NCBI GenBank assembly: GCA_037074705.1
Contig: CM073591.1
Location: forward strand, 181,003,432-181,067,431
Direction: 5' to 3'
Length of the DNA: 64,000 bases
DNA from: Zhengitettix transpicula
Lineage: Eukaryota > Arthropoda > Insecta > Orthoptera > Tetrigidae
Shown here: in pieces, positions 10,633 to 23,925 of the stretch
Layout of the letters: every line of letters starts with the position of its first letter
Position numbering within the stretch: the first letter of the stretch is position 1
Made by a program: the position numbers and the translations under genes
The notes under the pieces: model-generated
The model's database searches: none
Told to the model about the DNA's origin: nothing
Seen by the model: only the letters and a program-made list of their open reading frames with translations

Positions 10633-12541
10633 ATGCCAATTAATTAAGCCATTAATTATTTTTAAATAATTTAAATTGTTAACGAATAAATGAATTGTAA
10701 GCGGTATATGAGCGAGCAAAGCAACAATAAGCGGCGGTCTCTGTTTCATTGTCAAGGAGTCGGAATGGCGATTACACGCGCAAAAGTATAGTTAGTTTTC
10801 AGTCTACGGCGAGGAGCGAAAGAGAAAAGTCGAGTCTACAATCAACCACGAGAGGAGAGACATTAAAAACAAATCTTCACCGAGATATTTAGCAGTTAAA
10901 TCCAAATTGATAAATAAATCAGTAAAAGACTAAAATCTGCAAATCGTGAGATCCTGTAAGCAAGCAGATAGTTGGACAAAGAGATGTTCTAACAACTAGT
11001 CAACGGTGAAGCAAGGGTTGCTTCATTATAAAGAACTTGAACAATTTCGCGTTGAGAGAAAACGACATCCGATAGCTGTCCAATTAGAAGAGGATCATCC
11101 GATTTTACTTGGAGCTGAGTAATTGCATTCTACTTCATATGTATAGAATCTGTGAGGAAATTTAGAATCAGTGTAATAATATTTGCATTATAGTGTACTT
11201 AAGAAGCTACAAAAGAATGCTGGTACCAGTCGAACAATATGCGAGTAACAAAACTTTGATAAATATATTTGTGAACGATAACTAAAAGGGAAAAGTCATA
11301 TTTCGTTCACCTTTCATTTCGTTCACTTTTCATTTAGCTTTCTTTCATTTATCGACTTTTAAACTGAATTGTTAATCAGATCATTATCAGACATATTAAA
11401 TTTTGATTGTAATTGTTTGTAATTTTTGGAAGCCACAAATTGATAATAAATTATTTTGTTTGTTAATTTTTGTTAATCATTCATTCAGTTAATTAAAGCC
11501 TACTTGTTGATTATTAAATATATATTGTACAGATTACCAGTGTGTAATGAAAGTTTTATTTAATAATCTTACGTAATATTATTGTCGGCGTAATTTTGAG
11601 GCTAGAGCATTGTAAATAACAGTGAGTGTGACACAAGGATGCAGAGGTTGGAAAAGTTACCGCTCTATTATTGTCGGTAAAGTGTTTGTAATACGCCGAA
11701 CTATGGAAATACAGCAGTGTGTTTTGGGAGCTTGACCGTGGGTGGTCATGGTGAGTGTGTCATCTAGGAGTTCGAACAATAAAGTTGATATTCAGTCTGG
11801 TTTGAGAGCTCAAACGATAATGTTCGTAGGAAAGTCTGTCTTGAGACTGCAACCAATGATAGTCAGAGTGAGTATAGTTTTGGAGGCCAGCCGAGGATAA
11901 CCATAGCTAAGAGTGTTCTCGCGGCTAAATAAGTAGCGGAATTCAGCAAAGTCTATGCTGAATAAAGGCTGAAAATATTATATTCAGCGTTTGGTATTTA
12001 AAGTAAAGCTGAGAGATAATAAGTAGGACGATTGTGAAACAATTGTTGGAGAGTCGTCAAGTGGGCAGTGGGCAGGAATTTAGTGAAGTGAATAATGTAG
12101 TGAACAGTGTTATGGCCTGTTGATTAAATTTTTCTTTAAAAGATAAAAATTTGTGAAGTGTGGTACCAGATTTGTCCGAAATCTAGATTTATTTAGATTC
12201 TTTTATAAATAATTTGTTATTGTAGATTTAATTCGTATTGTTTTTAACTCTTTTGGAGCTAATTTAATACAACTATAATTATTAGAGTCCCAGTAAGCGG
12301 CCCTGAAGTTTTGAGTCTCACTAAAAGCTGTAGCATATTTTAAAATAAACATGTACAAAAATTAAATTAAATCGAAATTTGTAATAAATATTTTCTTTCA
12401 TCTGTAAAAAGTTGTAATAATTGAAGCATAAAAAATCCTTTTAATTATCGTTCCCTTTAAAATTCGAATACTACATATTTTGGTGCCGCAACGTGTTGGC
12501 ATTTTGTAAATAAAATTTTTCGTATATTACAATATATTTAG
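10630..12541 (+). mobile_element. Long non-coding TGTAAT/ATTACA repeat, copy A
   Basis: It starts GTAATGCCAATTAATTAAGC right after a (TA)n tract and ends ATTACA followed by atatattta. Internal landmarks shared with other copies: CCCAGTAAGCGGCCCTGA at about 12287 and TGGTGCCGCAACGTGTTGGC at 12481-12500. The latter resembles the site that base-pairs with the 3' end of tRNA-Lys in many retroelements. No frame longer than background is present. Either a solo-LTR or TRIM/LARD-type derivative of an LTR retrotransposon, or another non-autonomous class. The ends and homology to copies D, E and F are the support. Confidence 0.55.
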
Positions 12542-12641
12542 TAAATATACATAATAGTCAAATTGAACGCCTCGTTTTTCGTTTGTGAAACAAGACTGTT
12601 GCTATTTCCAACCATAAGATGAAGTTCATGTTAGTGGAAAG

Positions 12642-13629
12642 AGGGGAATTATGGGCAGGGAAACAGTAGCAGATAGCTAGATTCCAGTAAAGAGAAGGTT
12701 GGAGGAGTTGGCCAGCAGAGTTTGTCAGAAGCTATCGTCGTGGCCGCTACGCCGTTGTTAGACCAACATTTGGGCAAAAAAACTTAAATATTACTTTTGA
12801 ATATAAAAGAAAGTATATTTCGGCACAGACTGTATGGTTTGCAGATCAAATTGAACTCTGCTATTATTATTGGTTATTGTATTGCGAACAATAGACTGGT
12901 GACGACGGGCAAAATATCTCATGATAAAATTATGTGAAGTTCAAATGGATTGAATATTGTGTTTTCTGAAAGTTAATGAGCAATTTAATGCACAATTTCG
13001 CATAGTTTCAAAAGTTAAAAAGTTTCATATTAAAAAAAATATTTTTTCTACATAGTGTGAATTTAAAATTGAGGATTTATCGCAAATGGTAGGTAGAGTA
13101 TTATTCTTAAATGTAGTAAAATTAATACATTTTAAACTTTGAATAATTGTTGAAGCGTCAAATTTTGTGTTTGGGTGACATTATAACTTAATATTTCTGT
13201 AATTTCAACAAAAAATTATCTCTAAATTTTATACTTCATGATATAAACCTAAATTGTATACTTCCCACGAGGCCCGATAAAGCGCCCTGAGATTAGAGAC
13301 AAAATTAATGTTAATAGCTGTGAAAAATTTATATACAAAATTCATAATATGTATTAAATAAATTTCTACGTTAAGAATGTATACTAAGATTTTAATAACT
13401 TCAAAATTTCATTAATTTGTTTTAAATTGTCAAAGTAAATATTGTATTAGTTGCTTATCAAAATTTATTTAAATATTTCAACTAACTATTAATTACATTC
13501 ATTCTTAACAATAGCGCAAAATAAATTATAGCAATAAATTGAATAAGCTGCAAATAGTATGTTGCATTAATTGCTCCTCAACGTGGGCAAATTAAACTAA
13601 TTTAAATAATCTATAAAGTGGATATTACA
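12642..13629 (+). mobile_element. TGTAAT/ATTACA repeat, copy B (start uncertain)
   Basis: It carries the same landmarks as copy A: ccCGATAAAGCGCCCTGAGA near 13270, TGCTCCTCAACGTGGGC near 13572, and a terminal ATTACA at 13624-13629 followed by atatatta. Its left end is not visible. It meets copy C tail to tail. Confidence 0.4.
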
Positions 13630-13637
13630 ATATATTA

Positions 13638-14668
13638 TAGTAATTCAAATAAATTAACAACTTCATAAAAACCAAGCCCCACGTTGTAATAATTACATAA
13701 AATTAAAGCAAAACAAGCCTCCCGTTAGAGCACAATTTTTAGTGATTTAAAATTAAAATAATAGGATGTTATAATATTAATCAAGATTTTAAAATAGACA
13801 AACAAATAAGTTCATTAACTCACAAACAATTAAATTTACATAAGTTATCAAATGAATCTTTAACAGTTATTAAGAAATTAACTTCTATTTACATTACTAA
13901 TTAATATTTGACAATAAAATTTTACTCTTTCTCAGGGTCGTTTACTGGGCCTTTAATAAAAAATACTTGTTAACAATTTAATTTTATCTAGTTATCATGG
14001 ACTTACTTCATCAATAGATTATATACAATGCAAAAAACACACAAAATATGAACTTTAAATTCTGACTGAAATTCGAAATCTGACGATGATACCTTTACTT
14101 ATGAGTTTGCAAATATTAATTGTGTGAAATTTTAACTTACTGTCTCTGGTACTCAAGGACATTTGGCTCGTTCGTAAACACACTTTATAGATGGGCCATT
14201 TTTAACACTGATTCTAATAAACACTTTTAGTTTTCAAGATGGTTCACTGTTCGTTTAGGAAATGCACTCGTTCCGAAGTTTATTAATTGATGGATGCAGT
14301 TGCCTGGTTCCAAAAATAGAAGACAATGGTCTAAACACTAATATAATATTTTAGACTCTGCGCTCTAAATGTTTAGCGTTGAATATATTACAGGCTCTGC
14401 AACTTGTAAAAATGAACTTGTCTAATTGTTTTAGCTGTTGTACTATAAGTATCTAGATACTTTCTGGATATTTTACTTCTGGTCTGTTCACAGCTATACT
14501 TCCACGACGACTGGAGCACACACTTCGTCTCTCGATCCAACAACCTCCAATAATCGCAAACATGGCATAATTGCCACATTCTTGTGTACAACTTGCGTGT
14601 TTTCTGCCGCTAACAATGTGTGTCCAAATTTTTGTTTATTAATTAATGATTTCCTTTTATTTACCACA
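13638..14668 (-). mobile_element. TGTAAT/ATTACA repeat, copy C
   Basis: Inverted relative of A and B. The 5' end on the minus strand is TGTGGTAAAT at 14668, abutting an (AT)n/(GT)n tract. The motif tctcagggtcgtttactggg lies near 13934. The GCCCCACGTT motif and a second diverged unit lie at 13676-13740, near the tail. Its tail is separated from that of copy B by eight AT bases. Non-coding. Confidence 0.5.

Positions 14669-14669
<1 letters not shown>

Positions 14670-14709
<40 letters not shown>
14670..14709. repeat. (AT)n-(GT)n microsatellite
   Basis: About 17 bases of AT followed by about 23 of GT, directly at the head of copy C. Confidence 0.9.
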
Positions 14710-15540
14710 CACATATATTAGTCCTTCGGCAACGCAAAATGAGTACACATAACTAGTCGCTATTGACCTGAGACGTCGGTGCGACTGTAAATAACAGATA
14801 CTCTTAACGTCGCAATTTCGATACCGGTTGAGAGGGTAAGAATCGAGTTTCTCCCAAGTTGAAAATTAAATGAGTTTACAAAGGAATGATCACCTAGGCG
14901 AGACAGCAGCGACGCATGAAGCAGAGTTTCTCTTGCCACTTGGTGTGACATCTGCGTGCAAACGCCCCTACACTTTCCTTATCCACCTACCTTTTTCTTT
15001 GATGAAAATGTTTAGAGGTCCTCTGCGGATTTTAGGTGTTTAAAATCCAACCGTACCCTGAAGTACCATGAAGTACGTGATCGTGGGCGAAATCGATAAT
15101 TTAAGAGAATGATTCGTGTAGATTTGTGGGAAACAATTCTTATAATATATTAAAATATTTTCTAAAACTTCATTCAGGACTCATGCGCAAACTGACATCC
15201 TGAGAAACAGCAGGGTAAAACGGATAGAATCAAAGCAAATCACACTAAGGTTTATGGAGTTGTAGAATTATTAAATCCTTGATAATAATTTAAACATTTC
15301 CAGGAACTTTGAAAAAATAAAAATGTAAATTACAGAATCAGTAATTAGAAACAAGTGGAGACTAAAAGACGTGATGAATAATCATTAAATTATGGACGTA
15401 GTAGAAATAGAGTTTTAAGCTTAGAATTATGTTACTTGCCAGTAGAACTTTAATACCAAGACAAAAAAATCCTACATACATCGATTTCTACGTACAGCCG
15501 ATTAAATGCCTAAAACATTAATTATTAACATGAAATCAAA
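14710..15540. other. No gene or repeat recognised
   Basis: Mixed-composition DNA. Short open frames (14760-14951 -, for example) show no motif. Confidence 0.45.
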
Positions 15541-15797
15541 CCCCTCTCCCGCCATCGGAAGGGCGTGGGACAAGTATTAAATGCCCGACCTACCTGATGC
15601 AGGTTTTCTAGGGTTTTTCCTGCATCACTTTTAGACGATTTGCCGGGTAGGATCATTAAATCATAGCCCGGGACCTAGTTAACCCTTGGCTACCTTCCTC
15701 TACCCTCCCGCATCCCCCCTTTCAAATCCCTTCCTATGCTATTAAAGGGGAGTTGCCACCATGTGGATTACCCTCATCTAATCTGTTACCCTAAAAA
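15541..15797 (+). mobile_element. A-tailed short retroposon, copy 1 (5'-truncated)
   Basis: The 3' half of the family defined by 28782-29295 and 40052-40547: cgccatcggaagggcgtggg, then atgcaggttttctagggttt, aggggagttgccaccatgtg and gttaccctaaaaaa. The A tail is at 15791-15796. Non-coding. Confidence 0.75.
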
Positions 15798-15834
15798 ACA
15801 TAATTAATCCGTTTTTAAAATCATGACAAAATGT

Positions 15835-16200
15835 AATACCTACACCTGTGGGCCAAATTTAACGAAATTTCGTACACGTGTTCATTTCGAACCGGAAACA
15901 AACACTGTGTAACATACAAATACCAATCCTAGGGGCGGGAATCGTAGTGAAATATGACCAAGATATTTTCGTCGAATAAATATTTTTCTGGATCAATGAG
16001 ATTAATAGTATTTATGCCGATGTTTTTATTGTATAATTTCATCTCCTTTCGGAATGGGAGTGAAGCACCCTTGGGGATGGGTATGGCGGGGCGTTACATG
16101 AAAATAACGCAAAAACAACCGAGATTGGAGTCAAATCCCGGGTTATGGATGTCACTAAGTTTAATTATGACAACCAGGGTAACACGGGCCACCCAGCTAG
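15835..16200 (+). mobile_element. Helitron-like element, 5'-truncated
   Basis: It contains the family blocks atttcgtacacgtgttc, ggaaacaaacactgtg, caaccgagattggagtcaaa and the 3' end gggccacccagctag, followed by T. The 5' terminus is not seen. Confidence 0.65.
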
Positions 16201-17985
16201 TAATAAATAAAAGTAGCCATATGCATTCTTACATAAAACAAATTTTTACTAATTTTGATAGTAATGTTTTCTTGTAATGATTACAAATTTATGAAAAAAA
16301 ATTGTTTACATTTTGTTAATAAAACATTAAAAGTTGACCTTGTAATTGTAATGAGGGTTACAGTATAAAACTAATAAAGACACCTGGTTGTCATAATTAA
16401 ACTTAGTGACACGTTAAGACCAAGAATCATCACACAATCTAAATGTGCTGCGCCTTTGCTAAGAGACAGCGTTTTGTAAGTGTTATTTTGGGCCCACCAA
16501 TTCCATCAGCGTCCCTTAAATGAAGGATAGTTAGATTCTTAAAGGGCAAAAATTTGTTTGTATCACAGACTAATTTCGAAGTAAAAATCAGTGTCCAGAT
16601 TTAAGCGAATTAATGATTCGATAAATTGTTATAGCCTTTTTTTTATCCCAGGCAGCTGCGAACGCGTGTAATATTACGTATACCCGAATGCGCCTGGGGA
16701 TTTCCTGGTGAAAGCACAAGTCCAATATCGTCACAATTTGATGCCAAACTACACGGTACAAAAGTAGCCTCAAGCCAACTGGAAAGCGGGCTTTGACGTC
16801 CTGGGGACAGCTAACTGGAGCACATAAGTCATGGTGAGGCGATTGTATAGAGTTACATAAGGAAATGCCCTACGCACAGGACGATATTTCCGGAAATGGA
16901 AAGTCTCTTGCAGCCATACTTATTCCTTTCCTGTATTCTCAACCGTGAGCCAGTCAAGGGAAATGATCTACCAACATTACTATAATTTTTGTGTTATACA
17001 TAACAAGTAATTCAGCAAATACAACTGAGATTTAGGAGCGGATAAGAACAAAGAGTACCTCAAGTGAAGATACTTCCAGTAGTGATGAACAAGAGTTACA
17101 GATACCAAAGTTTACCCTAGTAGCTATTGAACCGTTTAGTTTCTCCAGATATTATATATTTTTGTAATCCTTGAGGCTAAAACTCACCTTTGACTGGATT
17201 AACAATATTATAAAATCAATTACAATTATTATCACTATTATTTTTATTATTTGGTACGTTCCGGTCCGGACATTATCCGATGTGGCATCAAGTGAAGAGA
17301 TAGATCGTTTTTCCTTTCTGCGTGTAAGATGTTGCACTGAAGTGTTCGTGAAAATCAAGAAACGAATTTTTCACTTCCTGTATCGAAATATTTCTTTGCG
17401 GTTGTTTAATTATTATTATTGTCTTGGATTAGCTGTTAAAGATTATGAAGAGTTCTCGGAGGAAACTGTTTAAGTGAACTATGTGAAGTGAATTGTGAAA
17501 TGCGTACATGAAGGAGAAATGAAGATTTTGAGCTGTTACGTAACCTTGATCTAATGAGCGTCTGCCCTAGAGACCAGGCCGAGCAAGTCTTATAGTCTTG
17601 CGCAAACAAGATTGCGCTTCTCGTGGGAGTGAGAAGTTCGCTGAACTTGCAAAATTGCTGTCTCATTGCTATGTTGTAAAATTTGATGCAAAACACAAGT
17701 CATTCTAGAATGTGCCAATCATTAATTCGCTTAATGTGAGTAAAAATAGGACACAATGACTACATTCAAAACTTCCAAACATAATCCATTGCTAGTTTTC
17801 CTGGGTAAATATTAATTAAGACATAAATTCCTGAATACTGTGTAATGTTCTATATACACTATTTCTCGTTCTTGGTGAAACAACTTATAAAATAAAATAA
17901 TATTATATATAAGTGGCGTGTCAATGTAAGAATCACTCTCGTGTAGGTCTTTAGTATACATCTCGACAGTAATATTAACTAAAAA
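16201..17985. other. No gene or repeat recognised
   Basis: AT-rich. The 100-codon frame at 17171-17473 (+) starts with an isoleucine-rich stretch from ATT/ATA repeats and has no recognisable domain. The minus frame at 16588-16773 is likewise featureless. Confidence 0.45.
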
Positions 17986-17989
17986 ACAT

Positions 17990-18195
17990 AATGGAGTAGC
18001 CAATAAACAGACAAATATAAATATATAAGTGATAAAATTAATACCACACAACGTTTATGCAAACCTTGTTCTAACGTGTAGGTCGCCTGGTTTGTGCCAC
18101 ATGAAAAAGCTATTATTTCAACACCTGAAGAAAGCAACAACGTCCACAGCAACGTTATGTACTATTTATTTAATAACCCAATTTGGATTGCTCAT
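17990..18195. repeat. Decayed foldback repeat (relative of 27443-27731)
   Basis: It retains taataccacacaacgttt on the left and acctgaagaaagcaacaacg plus caacgttatgt on the right, the arm motifs of the foldbacks at 27443-27731 and 49236-49521. The arms no longer pair well. Confidence 0.45.
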
Positions 18196-19642
18196 TGGCT
18201 AAAACAGTATCTTTTTTGTTAATTTTAAACTTTTACAGTCGTTGTATTTCCGTTAATATTCAATACGAGAGAGACTACACTTTTTACAAATAATTTTGTA
18301 TTATATACTAATTTTAATACCACTGGAGTGTCTATATTGACTACAGAATCCCATACTATCTTTATCTCAAGTTGGAGCTTTTGAACAAAATGAATTTCAA
18401 AGGAAAATATTACAAATAAATTATTTGATAATGGCAAAGAAATAAAGGTTCAATTTATGTGGTATGAACTAATTATTAAACGCAAATCATACACAGATTA
18501 ATATCGAGGCATATGGAATGATATTTCAAAAGTTCAAATTTCTAATATATTTTGTTAGTAAGAAACAGTAATTTTAATATTCACCATAATATAACTTATC
18601 ACATAAAATCAAATTTAACTACTATAGTTTAGTTTAATATCTTTGTCACTTGGTATTTAATGATAAGGCCATAGCGCATAAAAGAACCGCATTTATGTTA
18701 ACATGATCAAATAATGTTGTTGTAACTCAATAGCCTTTTGTAAAATGTACCTTAAATCTTCAATTTTAGTGTTTATTAAATGATCGATTGAGATTAATCT
18801 CGATTAAGATTTTAAGTAATTATTATAATTTCACTGAGCATACCTCAATAATTAAAGACTACTAATAGTTTACTCTGTTTACACAACTGTATTAAGATTC
18901 CAAGTTTATTTATGTATACAATTATTTTACGAAAACTCGTTTACAGAGTGATTTTTTTATGTTCACTTTTGACTGCGCACCCAAAAAAATTAGAGAACAA
19001 CTTAACGAACCCAACAGAACAACGTTTAAAATTATTTAAACCAACAGACTTGCCTGAAAAAGTCAACTTAAGTTTTGTATATATAAAAATTATGAGTAAA
19101 AGAATGTAGTAATTAATTGAGTAAAGAATAATAGGGGGATATTCACATGAATGTTCCCTGCAAGCCATTGTGAACAATCACAAAGCGAACTTATTGTCTG
19201 ATTTCAGACAGATTATTCAATAAATAGAGTAAAAAATACTTTTGACTGCAAATTAATTTCCAAATTCATGTTATGAGGAAGTTTATTAAAAATTGATATT
19301 CCTGTATATTCCAACGCTTGCTGTGCAACTGACATAGGCTTTAAAATCGTATGTAAATTATTTTTATTTCTTGTTTTAAATGAAGGCATAGCCGAGTAGG
19401 TACTACATTTATCATTATTATTTTATTTTATTTATTGAATTCAAATAGACAAATACCTTCAGAGAGTAAATGAATTGACCCCCAAGGGTAAGTACACCTG
19501 ACTTATGGAATAGCTCTTTCCATGAAGTTGTAGAATTTAGTTAACACATTAACCTAATTACACACTTTTGTGATAGAAGCACTTTACCTTCACCTCTGGA
19601 GTTAACTAATATTATTAATCCATATGACATTAAGGAATATAT
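18196..19642. other. AT-rich stretch, nothing recognised
   Basis: No coding signal. It ends in gaatatat at the head of copy D. Confidence 0.5.
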
Positions 19643-20656
19643 TGTAATACTAATTAGAGGCCATTAATGATTTTAATAATTGGACAGTTATGATGGATTG
19701 TTAGCAGTACCAATCTTCAAAAGACAACAAAGTATAGGCGGGCTTTGTTTGAGCCGCGAGCACTTTCTGGAACGCAGCTGTCTGGTGTTGTAGTTGGGTG
19801 AAGAAGTAAAATTTTGAGAGGAGTACAACAAACAGCGTGGCCAGCAGGCCAAACCAAGTAGGTTACAAGTTTTAGAATTTGAGTATAAAGTTAGGACAGC
19901 GAGATACTTTGTAATACTGCAAAGAGTATCCTAATAATCAGCGCCACATTAAATTTTCTACGAGTACCGAGACCATCATCAGTTTCCACATAGAGACAAT
20001 CTTGCAACAATTTGTCTAACTAATAATCCGGAGGGAGCAGCAGTTCCAGTTCCCAGAGGAGAAACTTGAAAGCTACTACCGTGTTTTGTACAATCAAGTG
20101 TAGAGTCAGTGATGGCCTTTTCAGTGTGAATTGTGAGCGTAGGAGATCTAAGTCTGGTACCAGCCAAATATTTTGTAAGTAGAAACCAATTTAATTAAGA
20201 TTTTGCAAACGATAATTAAAGGTATTCGTCATATTTCGCTTTCTGGTTTTGTTTTGAGTGTTTAATTATTTTAGTTTGTAAATTCTATGATTGTGTAACG
20301 CAAATTCTATAAATATAAAGGTTTGTTTATTAAATTGGATTGTTCTTACTATCAAACCCAGTAATGACCCTGAGATAAAGAGAATTTCGACGTATTTGAT
20401 TTAAAATATTAAGTTGTATTTTTCTTAGAACGCCGCGAATTGCAAAAATGAAATAAAATATTTGTTTGTTAACTTGATTAAATTCGGCGTATAAAGTAGG
20501 GAAAACAATTCGTACTTTTAAAGAATAAATTTTTAAATCTTAATAAATTGTTAATTAATTATTTTAATTAAGACCACCTTTTTTAATTATTAGATAAATT
20601 GGCTTCCACAACGTGCGGCTAATTTAATTCATTTACTACCCATATTAATTATTACA
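19643..20656 (+). mobile_element. TGTAAT/ATTACA repeat, copy D (both ends visible)
   Basis: It starts TGTAATACTAATTAGAGGCC and ends ATTACA at 20651-20656. Flanks are gaatatat on the left and atatatatatat on the right. Shared landmarks: GGCCATTAAT near the head, tatcaaacccagtaatgacc at 20350, and TGGCTTCCACAACGTGCGGC at 20600-20619. About 1.0 kb, non-coding. The intact ends make this the type copy of the family in this window. Confidence 0.6.
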
Positions 20657-21750
20657 ATATATATATATGATTTTGAATTAATTGTTTATATGTATGAAAT
20701 ACTTGAACATACGATATGTATTTAATTTCTTACAAATTCCAAACGAGTTATGCTGTTATTCTACATTCCGACGTAAAAGACTAGCTGTAATGTTATACTC
20801 GCGTTCGGGCACAGTCCTTGAAACCAATAAATTACAGAAGATCGCTTCACAGTTGCGTCGACGAGTAAAAGTGGTTAGCCTTCAAGGAACAGTTACGCAT
20901 TCGAAGAATATCATCAACAATGCCCCAGTTCTTCCAGGCATCACGTATACCGCAAAACGTTCGATCTTGCAAAATGTGAATTGAATTGATATCAGCATGG
21001 ATACAACTTTCATCTTTTATCTTTTAAATAACCGTGAATTTCAGTAATATAGAATTCTTAGTAAAACTCTCGTGCACGTCCGGGGCAAAGCTCGGTTGCG
21101 TACATAATAAAACATAAAATAATGTTGGGTATTTTAAATGAATTTTGTTGACGTATTACAATTTATTTAAAAAAACGAAATTTGAATGTCTTCACCACTG
21201 TTAAAAATAAAATTTTATGCACACACTGTCAGGAAAAGAAATTATAAACTAAATAAAATTAAAAAGAAATCATCATGGAATAATAATTTTCTCTTTAGAC
21301 GAAACGTCTTTAATAAATTGAATTTATTTAAAAATTATTGTTTTCTTATTAATTTTATTAATTATCTAATTGCTTTTTCTGACTGAATGACCATAAAATG
21401 TTATACTTATTTTTCATTTAAGGTCAGATAATTTTTATATAGTAAGGATTATTCTTAATTCCGAATGTTAATTTTGATCTTGTAATTTGTAAATATGTAT
21501 CAAAATTATGATTTTAAATTGCGTATACAAAGTATTCAGCTATTCTGTTATTTACTTTTATGTAAATAACTTTAAATTTTTGTGGACGTCAAGCACGCTG
21601 TATTGTTTCAAAGAAATTATTGTGTACCAATAAAAGTGAAATTCTTCAATGGAAGGTCATACGTTAGAATTCAGTTTCGTAATAATGGTAGACCAAATTA
21701 TAAACCTTTCTTCATAACTGTTGATAATACTTATTGGATGCAGACATAAT
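20657..21750. other. Intergenic stretch with one unexplained open frame
   Basis: A plus frame ends at 20984. Its last 80 codons (from about 20742) have more balanced composition than the background and include SRSGTVLETNKLQKIASQL. I could not match it to a family or find convincing splice sites, so it is not called. The rest is AT-rich and featureless. Confidence 0.35.
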
Positions 21751-21857
21751 ATGCTGTTATGTTTATTCGGATGGTTGAAGATTGCAGAGCTTCCGATCAA
21801 ATAAGCTCTGAAGGCGACGAATTGTAATGAAAATGTAAAGGAAGCCGTGTGGTTAAA
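21751..21857. repeat. Dispersed repeat, partner of 25742-25848
   Basis: Shares tattcggatgg, agcttcc, aataagctctga and cgaattgtaatgaaaatg with 25742-25848, in the same orientation and at high identity over about 105 bases. Family not recognised. Confidence 0.7.
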
Positions 21858-22099
21858 TATTTCCTAAATATTCATGAAATTTTAAATTTCTGTATACGTA
21901 ACGAATATAAAATTAGATTAGTTCTGACATCGTACAAGCATGGCTAGTATTCACCACTCAGATATATTTTTACTTCATATTCTATTCCTAGTTACACTCC
22001 TCAAAGATAAATTCCATATTGGAGTTTATTTATTACAAATCCTTGAAAACATTATTCTCGTTAATAAACCAATCCATAAACAGTTTCATTAAATTAAAA

Positions 22100-22989
22100 A
22101 TTAACAACATATTCTTCAACTTTATTAAAATATAATTTAATGGACCCTGAAAAGATAAACTTCACTGGGTTTGATAATGGACGCAACAATTTGATTTAAA
22201 AATCTTATTAACAATCAAATCACATTTACCAAAGCAATACGTCAATAGAAATAAACTAAAAAGAAAATAAATTAACTTGACAATTAAAATAGAACGAAAT
22301 CTGACTTCTATCTTTTAATTACGTTTACATAAATCATTATTTTGTATTTTGTTACTCACATCTGTCCAGTTGGTTCTAGCATTCCTTTTGGTTTCGAAAA
22401 TACACTATTGCAAGATTTTACACTGATTCTAAGATTCACAGATTTTACACTGATTCTAGTAAAAATTGATAGGATGTCAGTAACTCGGATGATCCTCCTT
22501 TTTGTCAGCTATCTCTTGACTGCTTGCTATATATGAATTCTGTGGTTTGTAGATTTGCTAGTCTTTTACCGCTTTGGACTTAAACTGCAACTTTACCATT
22601 TCTGGCTGGCTGCAGACGTAAAACTTCACTCCTTTCCTGACTGCTGATAGACGTAAAAACTGCTAACTTGGCGATATTTACGGGGTAATACTTCCGTGAA
22701 TGTTATTTACTTTTTCTTAAATTGACTACTTTGTTTAATAATACATTAAACGATGGCTAGTCTCTGTTCTAGTATCATTTGTTCCGTCCTCCAAAATGTC
22801 CCGTCACCAACTAACTCTGTTAAATTCTAGTCACCAACTGAACTATCGTCTTGAGTTTTAGCGCGCATACGCCATTTTCGACCTTCCGACAAAGGAACAG
22901 AGCTGGGCTACATTGTCGGCTTGGAAGCTCCTGCCGCTACAATTACATTTTATTAAAACCAATTAATGGCCTAATTAATTGGCATTACA
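22100..22989 (-). mobile_element. TGTAAT/ATTACA repeat, copy E (tail uncertain)
   Basis: On the minus strand the head is TGTAATGCCAATTAATTAGG at 22989, almost identical to the head of copy A. The TATCAAACCCAGT motif lies at about 22168-22180. The tail with the terminal ATTACA is not clear. Non-coding. Confidence 0.5.
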
Positions 22990-23221
22990 ATACTTTTTAT
23001 TATTTTAAATATTTTTATACGCTTTGTGATCATTTAATTTCACTAATTACGGTTTATGGCATCTCTAAATTTTCAAATTCGTACTTTGTCCATACATTTA
23101 ATTTCTCTTTATAGAACTTTGCCTTCAGACGACGTCTCTTAGATAGTCTTAAACATCCAGAAGTACCCGATCTTACAGAAAATATGAGAAAAAATTTATT
23201 TAATACTCAAAGTAGTCTTCT

Positions 23222-23925
23222 TTTGTGTTCAATACTTTCGATACTCTGAATAAAGTGAGAATCATCGAGCACCTCGAAATAGCAGACTCCACTTCGACAT
23301 TGTTAGCAAATCTTTTATCACCGAGTTTGGATAGAGAAAATAATCATAAGGAGCTAAATCTGGAGAATAGGGTGCGTCAGGAAGAAATTATTTGATTTAT
23401 GGCCATTCCGATAATTGATGTGTGATTGGGTGAATTGTCATGAAGAAATAACACTTTCTTTTTCACCAAATGCGGTTCATTTTTCTTGACTTCATCACTC
23501 AAACACTGCAATTAGTTCACATGATACTCGTCGTTGATTGTTTTTCCATTTTTATGACAATCTATGAAAATTATTTCACGCGCCATGACCATGCCAGCAG
23601 ATGGAACTGTCTTCGCCTTCTTTGGAGCCGATTCTTCCCTTACAGTCTATTGTTTTCACTGTTCCTTCGTCCCAGGTGTGCAGTGATCGAACCCTATTGT
23701 ATGAATAGACAAAAAAATTCGTTTTATTTCTGTGACACTTCGCCAAATAACTATATTCAAATCCTCAGGACGGTGTTTTTGCTCCTTTGCAACCAAATGC
23801 GGCGCTCATCTTGCCCACAGCTTTCTCACGCGATGTTTAGCATTTTTTGAAATGTCTACTTTGTCTGCTACATAGCGCACTTTCAGTAGACGGTCATCCA
23901 ACTACATTTTGTTGATTTTCGTTAC
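23222..23925 (-). pseudogene. mariner transposase relic, copy M3
   Basis: Homologous in layout to 9778-10455. On the minus strand it reads MDDRLLKVRYVADKV, SAPKKAKTVPSAGMVMA, KKKVLFLHDNSPNHTS and DAPYSPDLAPYDYFL. The catalytic block HDNSP is present, and the third catalytic segment reads APYD rather than APSD. The DET motif has been lost in a degraded part. Stops and shifts throughout, so it is inactive. Confidence 0.83.

Noticed and set aside
17171..17473. 100-codon frame with an N-terminal hydrophobic segment resembling a membrane anchor
   Set aside because: The hydrophobic part is translated from ATT/ATA-rich DNA; no further domain.
20682..20984. A 100-codon plus frame with coding-like second half
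   Set aside because: No family match, no clear acceptor or donor, and an AT-rich first part. Kept only as a note in the region entry.
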